Positions 8,860-17,742 of a DNA stretch of 64,000 bases are shown here, one piece after another. The stretch covers positions 1 to 64,000 of the forward strand of contig NZ_KB899547.1 in NCBI RefSeq assembly GCF_000378345.1. Direction: 5' to 3'. Numbering within the stretch: the first letter of the stretch is position 1; every line of letters begins with the position of its first letter. Made by a program: the position numbers and the translations under genes. The notes beneath the pieces are model-generated. The model was not told the DNA's origin and searched no databases. It saw nothing but the letters and a program-made list of their open reading frames with translations. This stretch comes from Hirschia maritima DSM 19733. Lineage in GTDB: Bacteria; Pseudomonadota; Alphaproteobacteria; Caulobacterales; Hyphomonadaceae.

Positions 8860-9516
8860 AAACCAGACCGCCCAAGTCAGAGTAGCGGAATATGCAACCA
8901 GCAGAAAAATAGCGCGACCAATGGCCAATCCGGCATGAGTGCGAACGATCGGTACACTGGCGGTGGCGGCAACTTTCGAAATCGCGTCAGCAATTTGCTC
9001 AGAAATATCTTCTTGAGAATAACGTGAAAGGGCGATCCAGTATTTCACTTTTGGATCTTTAGTTTCATCCATCACCTGTTCATAAGCTTGATCAAATACA
9101 TTTGCAGCCACCATTTCGCGGAGGGCTTGAAACAAATTCCATTCATGTTGACGGCTTAGCATCCACAATTGCTTGGCAGTTGGATAAATCGCCCAAGCAT
9201 CTCTGATGAGGAATAGAATTAATGCAAATGAAATGATGTATCTGAGTGCGTCGCGTTCGAATATGCCTAAAAAATATAGAACAACTAAAATAGCAATGAA
9301 GGTGGCTTTAAACACGAGATTGCGTGTGAACGCGATCAATTGTTCACTGACAATAGTTTTGACCTGATGATCCAGATCGCGGATCGCTATATCTTGCGCT
9401 TCGATAATTTTAGCATCGATCTTCTTTTCAATTGTTTTGTCCAATTGATTACGGGCAAGGGCAGCTCCACCCGATAAAGCTGCAGCAGCTATTCCAATGA
9501 CACGAAAGATCGACAT
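8854..9516 (-). CDS. Predicted membrane protein, unknown
   Basis: 220 residues. An N-terminal hydrophobic segment (residues 3-20) is followed by a charged stretch with a coiled-coil look (KTIEKKIDAKIIEAQDIAI), then two membrane helices at roughly residues 68-85 and 92-108, and a final one at 200-220 ending in WAVWFL. I recognise no named domain. It runs in the same direction as the TPR-type gene immediately upstream (13 bp gap), so both are probably one transcript. Confidence 0.75.
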   Translation of the reverse strand: MSIFRVIGIAAAALSGGAALARNQLDKTIEKKIDAKIIEAQDIAIRDLDHQVKTIVSEQLIAFTRNLVFKATFIAILVVLYFLGIFERDALRYIISFALILFLIRDAWAIYPTAKQLWMLSRQHEWNLFQALREMVAANVFDQAYEQVMDETKDPKVKYWIALSRYSQEDISEQIADAISKVAATASVPIVRTHAGLAIGRAIFLLVAYSATLTWAVWFL

Positions 9517-9529
9517 TCAGGCCTGTGTT

Positions 9530-10444
9530 TTATTTCTTAGTTTTTGCGTCAGCATTACACTCGATAACTTCATTATACAAAGGGTTTCGAGGTGCCAATT
9601 GTTGCGCTTTCGTTTGGGACTTTAGAGAGTCCTCACATTTTCCCAATGTGGCGGAGACCAAAGCGGTGTTGAATTGGAAATTCGGGTTGTTGGCGTCTTT
9701 CTCAAGAGCTGATTTGCAAAAAGGGAGACCTTTTTCAGCGCGTCCCATTCGAGAGAGAAGCAAACAATGACTGCTCAAGAATAGGGGGTTATCGGGTTGG
9801 GCAGCGACGACTTTGGCTGAATAAATCAATGCAGCATCAAATTCTTCTATGTTAGCCAAAACGCCTGCTCGTCTCGCGGCATCCATTAGAGAACTTAGAG
9901 GAATTGATTGATAGCGTTTTAAAACATCATTTGCTTCTGGTGTGTTTAAATAAGCCGTTACTGGAACTAACACCTCTAAAAGAGGTTCAAGCAATTCATT
10001 ATCTAATTCGATTTGAGTGACGCCACCTAGCTTACCCGACTTCACCCAATCATATGAAAATTTGGCATGGTTTTTCGCTTTGGTATCAGCGCCGATGCGC
10101 CAATATGTGCTGGCGCGTAGGGCATGGGCGAACGCATCTAGCTGTTTGGCTCCCCCATCTGCAGGTGTACTGAGATCAAAAAAACGTGCAGCTGATTGAA
10201 AATCACCATTATAGTAGGCTTGGCTTCCCAGATTTGAGTATGCAAGCATTGATGCTTCGCTTCCTGGATCAGCTTCTGAAGCGCAGGCTATCCATTTCAT
10301 GGAATTCTCGAAAGCTTCTAAGCAAGATTGTGGCACGCCAATATCGGTTTTATTTGACTTTGATTGAGCCAGCGCAAGGCTTGCACTTGTTATGGTTGCA
10401 AAAAAAGCTATCGCAAACGAGCAGCGTTTTAATATTGCAGCCAT
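9530..10444 (-). CDS. Exported tetratricopeptide-like repeat protein
   Basis: 304 residues with an N-terminal signal peptide (hydrophobic core FAIAFFATITSASLALA, cleavage near residue 27). The mature part is all-helical; LAYSNLGSQAYYNGDFQSAARFFDLS, RRAGVLANIEEFDAALIYSAKVV and NTALVSATLGKCEDSLKSQTKAQ are tetratricopeptide-like 34-residue units with the usual small residue spacing. Such proteins serve as periplasmic scaffolds. Two late Cys pairs (residues about 233, 247 and 283, 298) could form disulfides. A GGAGAG ribosome site precedes the ATG at 10444. Partner unknown. Confidence 0.78.
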   Translation of the reverse strand: MAAILKRCSFAIAFFATITSASLALAQSKSNKTDIGVPQSCLEAFENSMKWIACASEADPGSEASMLAYSNLGSQAYYNGDFQSAARFFDLSTPADGGAKQLDAFAHALRASTYWRIGADTKAKNHAKFSYDWVKSGKLGGVTQIELDNELLEPLLEVLVPVTAYLNTPEANDVLKRYQSIPLSSLMDAARRAGVLANIEEFDAALIYSAKVVAAQPDNPLFLSSHCLLLSRMGRAEKGLPFCKSALEKDANNPNFQFNTALVSATLGKCEDSLKSQTKAQQLAPRNPLYNEVIECNADAKTKK

Positions 10445-10627
10445 TCAAACTCTCCAATCTTCTTAGCGATTTCGATTACCATGATATCGATCAAATGCGA
10501 CGATTTCAGGTGCATTGTCAGCATATGATAATCCAAACGGGCGAAATTGTGTTCATAGCTGCTATTCATTTACAATTTTATTGGCGACGTTCACAAAAAA
10601 ATCAAATTTCACATGTCATAAGGCGGC

Positions 10628-11059
10628 ATGTCTTTTTCTACACAAACATTACCGCAGTTTTTGCTATTTGCCGCTGGAACAGTTTTTGGTGGCCTGGTCG
10701 CTTTTTTCACTTGGGGAATGCTAACTCCGGGGGATCCGTCTGCGCGATTCTTGCCGTTTGATTTGCCCTATGAGGACAAGATATTGCACTTTGTCGCGTT
10801 TGGTATGATGGCAATCCCTGCAGGCGTTGTGTTGCCACGTCGATACCTTGGTTTCATATGTATGAGCCTAGTCGCGCTCGCGGCGGGGATGGAATTTGCT
10901 CAAGGTGCTGGCGGAGCTGGCCGCGAGGCTTCGATAAAAGACTTTATCGCAAGCGCAGCAGGTGCAGCAATGGCATGTTTGTTCGTTTTGTTTGCGCGTC
11001 GAGCTTATGGCAGGCGGCGAGATGGACAATTAGAAACAGTTTCATCTGCTGCTGAATAG
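10628..11059 (+). CDS. VanZ-like family membrane protein
   Basis: 143 residues with four hydrophobic segments (about 10-28, 55-72, 75-92, 108-128). The pattern DKILHFVAFGMMAIPAG, followed later by GMEFAQG...REASIKDFIASAAGA, is the VanZ/RDD-like signature (DKxxHFxAFxxLA then E-x-x-Q and R-x-x-x-x-D). Such small proteins are widespread and their role is poorly defined; the name comes from a glycopeptide resistance cluster and does not imply resistance here. It lies 99 bp upstream of the macro-domain/patatin pair and could be co-transcribed, but the spacing leaves room for a separate promoter. Confidence 0.82.
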   Translation: MSFSTQTLPQFLLFAAGTVFGGLVAFFTWGMLTPGDPSARFLPFDLPYEDKILHFVAFGMMAIPAGVVLPRRYLGFICMSLVALAAGMEFAQGAGGAGREASIKDFIASAAGAAMACLFVLFARRAYGRRRDGQLETVSSAAE

Positions 11060-11158
11060 CTATTCCTACACAACAGTAATAATTTTATATTCTTGTTTGT
11101 CCTGCTATCATGGTTAATATGGTCTGAGTATCGTAGAAACCGTTAGGTTGGTGGGACC

Positions 11159-12496
11159 ATGACTGACGACAAGCAGACGCATGCTGGCTTAGTAAGCCTT
11201 GATCCTGAAAACGTAGATGTTGTGCTGATTGCGCCCTTTGAAGAGGCAGGGCGTCGAGAGTTCGATAAATTCCTAGATGAAGTGATTGGGCCCGCAGTCA
11301 TAAGAGTGGAAGAGCGTACTAAAAGACAGGTGCACGCTGTTGTTCTCAATGATTTATTAGAAGACAGCGTCTTTGAGCACGATTACATATATCGCCTACT
11401 GCATTTGGCAGATATTGTATTAGCTGACTTGAGTGCTGTGAATGGTGCTTTAGACGCGCAAGTACTTTCAGCGTTTTCCATCCGTCAGTCTTTAACGTCT
11501 AAACCGGCTCTACCATTCACACGCGACGAAACGCCTATCGACTATCCTTTCAATGTGGGAGGAATGGTTCTCAATGTTGCGTCGGAGCATGGAAGAGATA
11601 GCGCGCAAGCATTATTTTACTCAGAAATATTGGCAGCGTTTGAGGGTAAGCCAACGCGCAAATATATCAGCCATGTGTTTTCCAGTTTAACTGCGCTCAG
11701 AACGGATTTACGAGGTTCGCCTAATAGCAAAGGTAGAAAGCCTGTTTACGAGGCGATTAACTATCAACCGCGTCATAACCGAAAAGACATTCAGTTGCCG
11801 CGTTTTGAAGTCGCTGTTGGCGATATGCGCGAAGTGAAACATGTGGATGTCTGGATCAATCCAGAAAACACTCACATGGAGATGGCGCGAGTGTTCGATA
11901 CATCCATTTCTGGCATTATCCGGCATATGTCTTCGGGCTGGTCGCATGGCGGTAAACGTTCAGACGATTTTATCCGCCGTAAACTCGCAGAGGCGCTAAA
12001 GGGAGAAGAAATAGCGCCAGGTGGAGCTTTAATGACGGCTTGTAAAGGGCAATTAAAAGCCGAGCATTTTGTGAAGAAAGTCGTTCATGTCGCAGCTGTT
12101 TCAGCAAATGGTGATGAGCCTGGCTGCGGTTATATGGCGGTCAATGATGTGGGTATCTGTATCAAAAATGCTTTGGAAAAGGTTCAAGATTATAATCTCA
12201 GCTGGATGGGAAGTGGTCATAATAGGTTAGCGAGTGTTGTGACTCCCTTATTAGGTGTGGGTTCTAATCCAGAACTAGCTTATGAGAATGTATTCTCTTT
12301 GCTAACGCATGCGGCGCAATTCTTTGATACTAACCCAGACTCAATGATAGATCGCTTTGTCGTGTTGGCGTATTCGATGGAGGATCGTCGCCTAATCAAC
12401 AAGGCGCTAAAACGCATTCCGCAGCTCAGCAATAAAATAGATGCTGTACCCAATATGACAAATCAAACGGATACAAATTCATCGGGAGAAAACTGA
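11159..12496 (+). CDS. Deoxyribosyltransferase/TIR-like domain fused to a macro domain
   Basis: 445 residues with two domains read by eye. Residues about 18-165 resemble the Rossmann-like nucleoside 2-deoxyribosyltransferase/TIR group: VDVVLIAPFEEAGRREF, then LADIVLADLSAVNGALDAQV, which matches the (A)DxxIADLTxxNxNVxYE motif. In that alignment the catalytic Glu corresponds to Gln101. Residues about 229-415 resemble a macro (ADP-ribose-binding) domain: VDVWINPENTHME, with Asn in loop 1, GGALMTACKGQLKAEHFVKKVVHV, and PLLGVGSNPELAYENV as the second ribose/phosphate loop. The stop overlaps the start of the patatin gene (TGATG at 12494-12498), so the two are coupled. I infer an NAD- or nucleotide-derived-signal sensor or enzyme; this is from motifs, not a search. 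Confidence 0.75.
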   Translation: MTDDKQTHAGLVSLDPENVDVVLIAPFEEAGRREFDKFLDEVIGPAVIRVEERTKRQVHAVVLNDLLEDSVFEHDYIYRLLHLADIVLADLSAVNGALDAQVLSAFSIRQSLTSKPALPFTRDETPIDYPFNVGGMVLNVASEHGRDSAQALFYSEILAAFEGKPTRKYISHVFSSLTALRTDLRGSPNSKGRKPVYEAINYQPRHNRKDIQLPRFEVAVGDMREVKHVDVWINPENTHMEMARVFDTSISGIIRHMSSGWSHGGKRSDDFIRRKLAEALKGEEIAPGGALMTACKGQLKAEHFVKKVVHVAAVSANGDEPGCGYMAVNDVGICIKNALEKVQDYNLSWMGSGHNRLASVVTPLLGVGSNPELAYENVFSLLTHAAQFFDTNPDSMIDRFVVLAYSMEDRRLINKALKRIPQLSNKIDAVPNMTNQTDTNSSGEN

Positions 12497-15408
12497 TGAG
12501 TGTAGAGTTTGAAAAGAAATTGGAAACTTCAAAAGTAGACGCGATTACTTCCGTCAGCCCAAAGCAGCGAAAGAAAGTAGCGCGGGCACGACGAGCAGCA
12601 GCGATCGCTGAAAAGGATCTTGGGTTTGACCAAGAACGTTCGACATATTGGAGCCGCTGGCTAACAATCTGGAATGTCATCAGGCCCATATGGCCTTTGT
12701 TTGTTGCAAATTTATTCGTCTGTGCAGTGGCGTTCGGAACTGATCAGGGGCGTGAAGCCGCGAAATTTGCTATGACGTATTCAGGGCAGTTTGCGTTTTT
12801 GCGTCCAATTTCTACGGCTCTCGCACTGACTTGGTTTGCCATATCCATCCATGAAGTTTGCTTGCGAGCAATTACTAGGGACTACCCTTTTTCTTCCAGA
12901 GCGAACCCTTTATTGAAGCTGCGGTTTTCTATTTCCACTATTGCCGCGTTGATCACACCATTGGTGTTTTTCATATTTTACGTGAACACATTGGTTGATG
13001 TGGCAGGGCGTGACCCGTTGATAATGCAGGGGATACCATTTGACGGTTTTTTGTTTGCAGGAAAACACCTCAATATTGTGCTGATCACTTTGGTTATCGC
13101 TATTGCAGTGTCAGCGACCTATGACGGTTTCGGGCACTTTTTTCGTCACAAGATTATACATTTTTCTAGACCGATAGAACGATTTGCACTCAACCTGTTT
13201 CCTGTCTTGTTGTGCGTGTTTTTGGGCATGCTTTTATGGAATTATGTTCTTGCGCCAATCGTTTGGTTGCTAGTAGCGATCGTACAAGCTGGAGGAATGA
13301 TCGAAGAAGCAGCGGGGCGTCAGGCCGCGCGAACCGGCACAATTCTAACCGGCTTATCTTTGATCGTTGCGGGTATTGTTATCAAGAGCGTGCACAAAGT
13401 TAGTGTGCGTAGGTATTATACGAATTTCCATCAATTTGTTGTGTTTCGCCAATGGCATAATTGGTTGATGTTCGGTTTGTTGTCAGCGTCTGTGTTGATG
13501 GCAGTATTGTTCTTAGTCTGGCCAGGCACGATGGCCGCAATGTTTGGGCCTGTGTTTACATTGCTTGCGAGTGTTGGACTTTTAGCAGGTATATTCACAT
13601 TTTTGGCGGTTTTAGCGTCGCATTATCACGGTTTCCCAACGATTGTTGCAGTGGTTTTCTTAATGGGACTTGGTCCGATTCTGGGACCAGTGAAGTTCCA
13701 CAATGTCGCTTTAACCGAGCCAAGTGCGTTACTCGTTAGTCAAACAGGTGAGGCCAAGCCAACCCATACTGATCTACCAAACATGGAAAACGCAGTTAGG
13801 CTTTGGCGTGAAAACCGTCCCAGCAATGCTCCTGCTGTTGTTGTGCTTGCAGAAGGCGGCGGTATTCGTGCAGCATTGCACACTGCAAGTCTTTTATCGT
13901 GTTTAGACGAGACATTGGGAGGAGAGCTTTACGATAATCTATTCTCTATGTCCGGTGTATCTGGTGGTGCAGTTGGTGTGAGCAGCTATCTAGCAGCGCG
14001 TGCAGATGGAATGGCACAGGAGGCACAATATGTGTCGCAAGAAGAATGGTATGAAAAACGCTGTGACTTTGACCTAGAAAAACGCCGTGGGGAATTTGCA
14101 GCAACCGAACATATGTCGGCGCGGAATTTGTCTGAATTCTTGCAGGCGGACTTTTTCTCACCAGCATTGGCTGGATTAGTGTTTAGAGACTTTCCGCAAG
14201 ATATATCCATATTTTGTGTGATGTTTGATTGTGGAATTGCTGACCGAGCAAAATTGTTTGAGGACGCTTTTGTCTCCACATATCGGATGATGGGGGATAG
14301 GCGTGGCCGTGTGCAAACAGAGAAAGCATTAGCCCCGGGCTTTGATGGGGATTGGTTTGCAGCGCCGTTTTTAAATGTCGTTGAAGCGGCTAATTTCAAT
14401 GCAAAAGTATATGATGGTGGTCCGATTGTATTGCTCAATTCATTTGATGCTAAATCGGGGCGACCAGCAGTTGTTTCCAATGTTTCTTTAAAACAGGCAT
14501 CGAGGACTGGAGAATCTGGCACGAGTGGCAGTGTCTACGGAATGACAAACCTCCTAGAGAAAATGTGTGATGGAGAAAGTATTTCGCTGGCGAGCGCAGC
14601 GCATTTATCTGCGAGGTTTCCACTTGTAAGCCCCCCTGGGCGAATTGAACTTGATGGATGTGAAGAGCGTGCTCGCAAACTTGAAGAAACCTCGAATGAG
14701 GAAGCGGGAATTGGGCTTTATGTAGACGGTGGCTATTTTGATAACTCTGGTGCCGCATCTTCATTGGCGGCGTTGAAGATTTTGAGAGAGCAAGATCAAA
14801 TTGAATGCCGCGCTTATATTCAAGCATTGAGAGACGGTTTTACATCGGAGGTGCGTAATTGTATGCGCCCTGTCATAATTCTTCATGTTGTGCATCGCGG
14901 GCATGCGGGAGAAGCTAGGGATACACGACTAAGCCCGTTTTATGAGTTCGCGACGCCTGCAGAAGCAGTAATGGCTGCCCGTGGTGTTCACGGAGATGTA
15001 CCTATTCAACGGTTGTGTGAAGGTGGTGCGGGACGAGTAAATGCACCTGAGGGGTGTCGTCACCTCAATGGGTGGTTGGCTGACGCTGAGCTGGATGTCA
15101 GTGAAGAAGAATATGAAAAAACTCTGATCTATGATCCCAAAATTGCGCTTGAGAACTGGGTGGATATTGATCAAAATTCGGGCACGCCTCGTTTGATTTG
15201 GCTGCGTTCTCCTTTGCAGTTTGCTGCTGATGTGGATGACATTGGAGTGCGTTTGCCATTGGGGTGGTTGTTGGGTGAAACAGGGCCGACCATCCTCAAA
15301 CGCGTAGATGCACATGTTGAACGGATGCGTTCTAGTTTGGATTGCTATGTACGTGATGATTATTCACCTGACACTTTATTAACCTGCCAAAACATGGTGT
15401 TGCAGTAG
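12496..15408 (+). CDS. Polytopic membrane protein with patatin-like phospholipase domain
   Basis: 970 residues. Residues about 60-420 hold nine or ten hydrophobic membrane segments. From about 447 a patatin domain begins: G454-G-G-I-R forms the oxyanion hole, the nucleophile is S489 in GVSGG (GxSxG elbow), and D744-G-G in YVDGGYFDNSGA is the second member of the Ser-Asp dyad. All key residues are present, so a lipase acting on membrane lipid is expected. A GGGAG site lies inside the end of the upstream gene, which overlaps by one base (ATG at 12496). Patatins are known effectors in CBASS-type and other abortive immune systems, but this architecture, with a large membrane part, is unusual. Ordinary lipid turnover is the alternative. 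Confidence 0.85.
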   Translation: MSVEFEKKLETSKVDAITSVSPKQRKKVARARRAAAIAEKDLGFDQERSTYWSRWLTIWNVIRPIWPLFVANLFVCAVAFGTDQGREAAKFAMTYSGQFAFLRPISTALALTWFAISIHEVCLRAITRDYPFSSRANPLLKLRFSISTIAALITPLVFFIFYVNTLVDVAGRDPLIMQGIPFDGFLFAGKHLNIVLITLVIAIAVSATYDGFGHFFRHKIIHFSRPIERFALNLFPVLLCVFLGMLLWNYVLAPIVWLLVAIVQAGGMIEEAAGRQAARTGTILTGLSLIVAGIVIKSVHKVSVRRYYTNFHQFVVFRQWHNWLMFGLLSASVLMAVLFLVWPGTMAAMFGPVFTLLASVGLLAGIFTFLAVLASHYHGFPTIVAVVFLMGLGPILGPVKFHNVALTEPSALLVSQTGEAKPTHTDLPNMENAVRLWRENRPSNAPAVVVLAEGGGIRAALHTASLLSCLDETLGGELYDNLFSMSGVSGGAVGVSSYLAARADGMAQEAQYVSQEEWYEKRCDFDLEKRRGEFAATEHMSARNLSEFLQADFFSPALAGLVFRDFPQDISIFCVMFDCGIADRAKLFEDAFVSTYRMMGDRRGRVQTEKALAPGFDGDWFAAPFLNVVEAANFNAKVYDGGPIVLLNSFDAKSGRPAVVSNVSLKQASRTGESGTSGSVYGMTNLLEKMCDGESISLASAAHLSARFPLVSPPGRIELDGCEERARKLEETSNEEAGIGLYVDGGYFDNSGAASSLAALKILREQDQIECRAYIQALRDGFTSEVRNCMRPVIILHVVHRGHAGEARDTRLSPFYEFATPAEAVMAARGVHGDVPIQRLCEGGAGRVNAPEGCRHLNGWLADAELDVSEEEYEKTLIYDPKIALENWVDIDQNSGTPRLIWLRSPLQFAADVDDIGVRLPLGWLLGETGPTILKRVDAHVERMRSSLDCYVRDDYSPDTLLTCQNMVLQ

Positions 15409-15499
15409 AAGGCCGGGTGATCAGACGGAATTGTAAACTAGTTGACGGTTTTACTTTTTGGCCTGCAGTATACTGCCCAAAACATAAGAGGGCAGGAAA

Positions 15500-15862
15500 A
15501 TGAGCACAGAAAAACAATTTAAGTCATTTGAAGAATTCTACCCATTTTATTTGGGTGAACATTCCGATCCTAAATGCAGAGCATTCCACTATGTTGGGAC
15601 TGTGCTGTCGCTCATTGTTTTGGGCCTAGCGATTGCCGTACACCCAGCTTGGATCATAGCAGCTCCTTTTGCTGGATACAGTTTTGCGTGGTTTTCTCAT
15701 TTTACTATTGAGAAGAATAAGCCTGCTACTTTTACATATCCATTGTGGTCTCTAATGGGAGACTATAAAATGTTCTTTAGCTGGTTGTCGGGGCAATTGC
15801 CGGCTCAATTGGAAGCGGCAGGCGTGGCCTCAAACTCAGTGAAGTCCCCAGCGGTAGAGTAA
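15500..15862 (+). CDS. Mpo1-like / DUF962 family protein
   Basis: 120 residues. FKSFEEFYPFYLGEHSDPKCRAFHYVGT and the later FAWFSHFTIEKNKPATFTYPLWSLMGDYKMFF are the two conserved blocks of the Mpo1-like (DUF962) family; the histidines are metal ligands in yeast Mpo1, an Fe2+-dependent dioxygenase in sphingoid-base/phytosphingosine breakdown. Two membrane segments separate the blocks. The ATG at 15500 has an AGGAAA site. Bacterial members are mostly uncharacterised, but the first conserved block carries the expected H and E residues. It lies 91 bp after the patatin gene. Confidence 0.85.
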   Translation: MSTEKQFKSFEEFYPFYLGEHSDPKCRAFHYVGTVLSLIVLGLAIAVHPAWIIAAPFAGYSFAWFSHFTIEKNKPATFTYPLWSLMGDYKMFFSWLSGQLPAQLEAAGVASNSVKSPAVE

Positions 15863-15985
15863 ACTGCAAAATCAGATTTTGTTGTTGGTTGATTGCTCGC
15901 ATTTTAAAATATATGCAATTTTCTACTATTCGTAAGTTTGTAGTGATATGTATTTGCTGCAATTGATGCGATTTAAGGGTAGGTA

Positions 15986-16249
15986 ATGCATTTCAATCCT
16001 TCTGACATAATTGGTTCGACAGGCGTCGCACTTCTGCTGCTGGCATTTGCGCTAAATCTGGCTGGAAAGCTGGATCAAAAAGGAATTGTGTATTCTGGAA
16101 TGAACTTTATTGGTGCCGGGTTAGCTGCCTTGGCATCATGGATGATCAACTACATTCCATTTGTTGTTCTTGAGGGGACTTGGTGCTTGGTATCTTTGCT
16201 AGCGCTATTGCGGGCTGGTATTCAGCAGAGGCATTCGGACAGTGACTGA
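15986..16249 (+). CDS. CBU_0592-like small membrane protein
   Basis: 87 residues with three predicted membrane helices (about 8-27, 38-52, 55-76). The LLLLAFALNLAG...YSGMNFIGAGLAALASWMIN...VLEGTWCLVSLLALL arrangement resembles the small CBU_0592-type family, of unknown role. It is the first gene of an overlapping three-gene unit: its stop is at 16249 while the next gene opens with GTG at 16242. Confidence 0.75.
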   Translation: MHFNPSDIIGSTGVALLLLAFALNLAGKLDQKGIVYSGMNFIGAGLAALASWMINYIPFVVLEGTWCLVSLLALLRAGIQQRHSDSD

Positions 16250-16961
16250 TGCCAAGTACAACATATGTATTGTTCAAAATGAAGTACATGAGAACGCAGG
16301 CAAAATTCTCATTTGGTTGGAAGAACGAGAACTTTCACATGTTGTCATAACGCCGGATACTTTTAAAAACGGAGATAATGTTCCGGAATTTGAATTGCTT
16401 ATTATTTTGGGTGGGGCGGTCAATGTACACGAGCGAGAACTTCATCCTTGGCTTTTGCGAGAAATAGCTTTCATCCAAAAATGTTGTGCAGCTCAGATAC
16501 CCGTGCTTGGCATCTGCCTTGGTAGTCAATTGCTGGCCCATGCCCTTGGTGCCAAAGTTTTTAAGCTGTCAAAAGAAGAAATTGGTTGGCACGGTATTCA
16601 GTTTGATCTTCAAAGAATGATTGAAGCTGAATTGCCTGAAAATATGCCACTGCCTGAGACGGTTATGGAATGGCATAGCTACAATTTCGAAATTCCGAGC
16701 GAAGCGTTAAGATTGGCCTCCACAACGATGTGTCAGAATCAGGCATTCATAGCTGAAAAGCGATTTGTGGGACTTCAGTTTCATCCCGAATGGACAAGAG
16801 AAATTGTGGAGCAGGTCCACAAAAAAGAAGGTTTGGATGCGAGCGATGAAACCATTCAATCGATCGAATTTATTCTGAGTGGTGATTTTGAAAAATCGGA
16901 CGCTTTTTTATGGTCTTTATTGGATCATTTGTATTCATTAAAAATGGAAATGAAATCATGA
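16242..16961 (+). CDS. Class I glutamine amidotransferase-like (GMP synthase-type) protein
   Basis: 239 residues starting with GTG at 16242, eight bases inside the previous gene. VLGICLGSQLLAHALGAKVFKL contains the nucleophile Cys in the C-x-G elbow, and the C-terminal LQFHPEWTREI provides the His-x-Glu of the triad, as in GuaA-type class I GATases. The stand-alone domain resembles gamma-glutamyl-gamma-aminobutyrate or GMP synthase-like hydrolases acting on unknown substrates. It ends with ATGA overlapping the lipoprotein start. Confidence 0.9.
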   Translation: MTDAKYNICIVQNEVHENAGKILIWLEERELSHVVITPDTFKNGDNVPEFELLIILGGAVNVHERELHPWLLREIAFIQKCCAAQIPVLGICLGSQLLAHALGAKVFKLSKEEIGWHGIQFDLQRMIEAELPENMPLPETVMEWHSYNFEIPSEALRLASTTMCQNQAFIAEKRFVGLQFHPEWTREIVEQVHKKEGLDASDETIQSIEFILSGDFEKSDAFLWSLLDHLYSLKMEMKS

Positions 16962-17698
16962 AGGTAGCGAGTTATTCTGTAGCGGTTCTGCTATCAACGA
17001 GCGTATTGCTTAGTGCCTGTGGCGAGAATGATGGGGCCGTCAGCGCTGTTGAGTCTTCGCAATCTCAAACTGCAGCGGTTCAACAACATGTAGACCACAC
17101 TCAGCATAGCCGCATGGGCAGCCATGGCATGGCTGTGATTGGTCTGGAAAACTTGTTGGTCTATCATATGGCGTTATATGGACAGCCACATGATCGTCAG
17201 ATTTTGACACCTGCAGTATTTGCCAATCACGATGACAAAGCGCGATTTCAAGAATGGCGTCAGAGTTATGATGGCATGGTAACCATCTTGCCGGAAAATT
17301 TTGATTTAGATCGCCTCGAACTTGCAGCTAAAAATCCCATTACGGAGTTTAAAGCTGATATCTATAAAGGGCACTTTGAGCGTGGTGGTGAAAGGGTGTT
17401 TGAGAATATTGAGTTTAAATTGTCTACGCCTGTCCTTCATCTTCCTGTTTCGGAAAATGCGTCACCAGAAATCAGCTATACTTTAGTGAAGCATCTTAGC
17501 GATGCTTATTTGGTTCGTGATATTGGGCCTCGTCCGGGTAAAGACTACATTGTTCAAATTTTGGAAGATGCCAATGTCGAGGCCGGTGCCCGATTTAAAT
17601 TCAACGAGGAGGCAGGAGAATTTATCTCAGCCGAGAATGTTGTGATCCCAGTTGAAAAAGCACAAACAGCCTATTTAGAAACGTCTGATTTTCAATAG
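16958..17698 (+). CDS. Lipoprotein of unknown function, histidine-rich N-terminus
   Basis: I place the start at ATG 16958, overlapping the previous stop (ATGA), giving 246 residues; the frame is open further up to 16910. Signal peptide: MKVASYSVAVLLSTSVLLSAC, with lipobox LLSAC. The mature N-terminus is His-rich (HVDHTQHSRMGSHGM), possibly metal binding. It contains VYHMALYGQPHDRQIL, an H-M...P-H-D pattern seen in a few uncharacterised exported proteins. Operon with the amidotransferase and a small membrane protein. No function assigned. Confidence 0.75.
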   Translation: MKVASYSVAVLLSTSVLLSACGENDGAVSAVESSQSQTAAVQQHVDHTQHSRMGSHGMAVIGLENLLVYHMALYGQPHDRQILTPAVFANHDDKARFQEWRQSYDGMVTILPENFDLDRLELAAKNPITEFKADIYKGHFERGGERVFENIEFKLSTPVLHLPVSENASPEISYTLVKHLSDAYLVRDIGPRPGKDYIVQILEDANVEAGARFKFNEEAGEFISAENVVIPVEKAQTAYLETSDFQ

Positions 17699-17710
17699 AG
17701 TTGAAGCATT

Positions 17711-17742
17711 GCTAACTGGCGGATTAACTTCGCCAGCTTAGC
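17711..17742. terminator. Hairpin between convergent genes
   Basis: A stem GCTAA-CTGGCG pairs with CGCCAG-(C)-TTAGC around a nine-base loop at 17722-17730. It lies between the lipoprotein stop (17698) and the Rieske gene stop (17724), so it overlaps the latter. No U-tract follows on either strand, so termination is plausible but not classical. Confidence 0.45.

Noticed and set aside
10628-11059. VanZ-like protein as a third member of the patatin system
   Set aside because: Same strand and only 99 bp away, but VanZ-like genes are widespread alone and there is no overlap, so I do not include it without conservation data.
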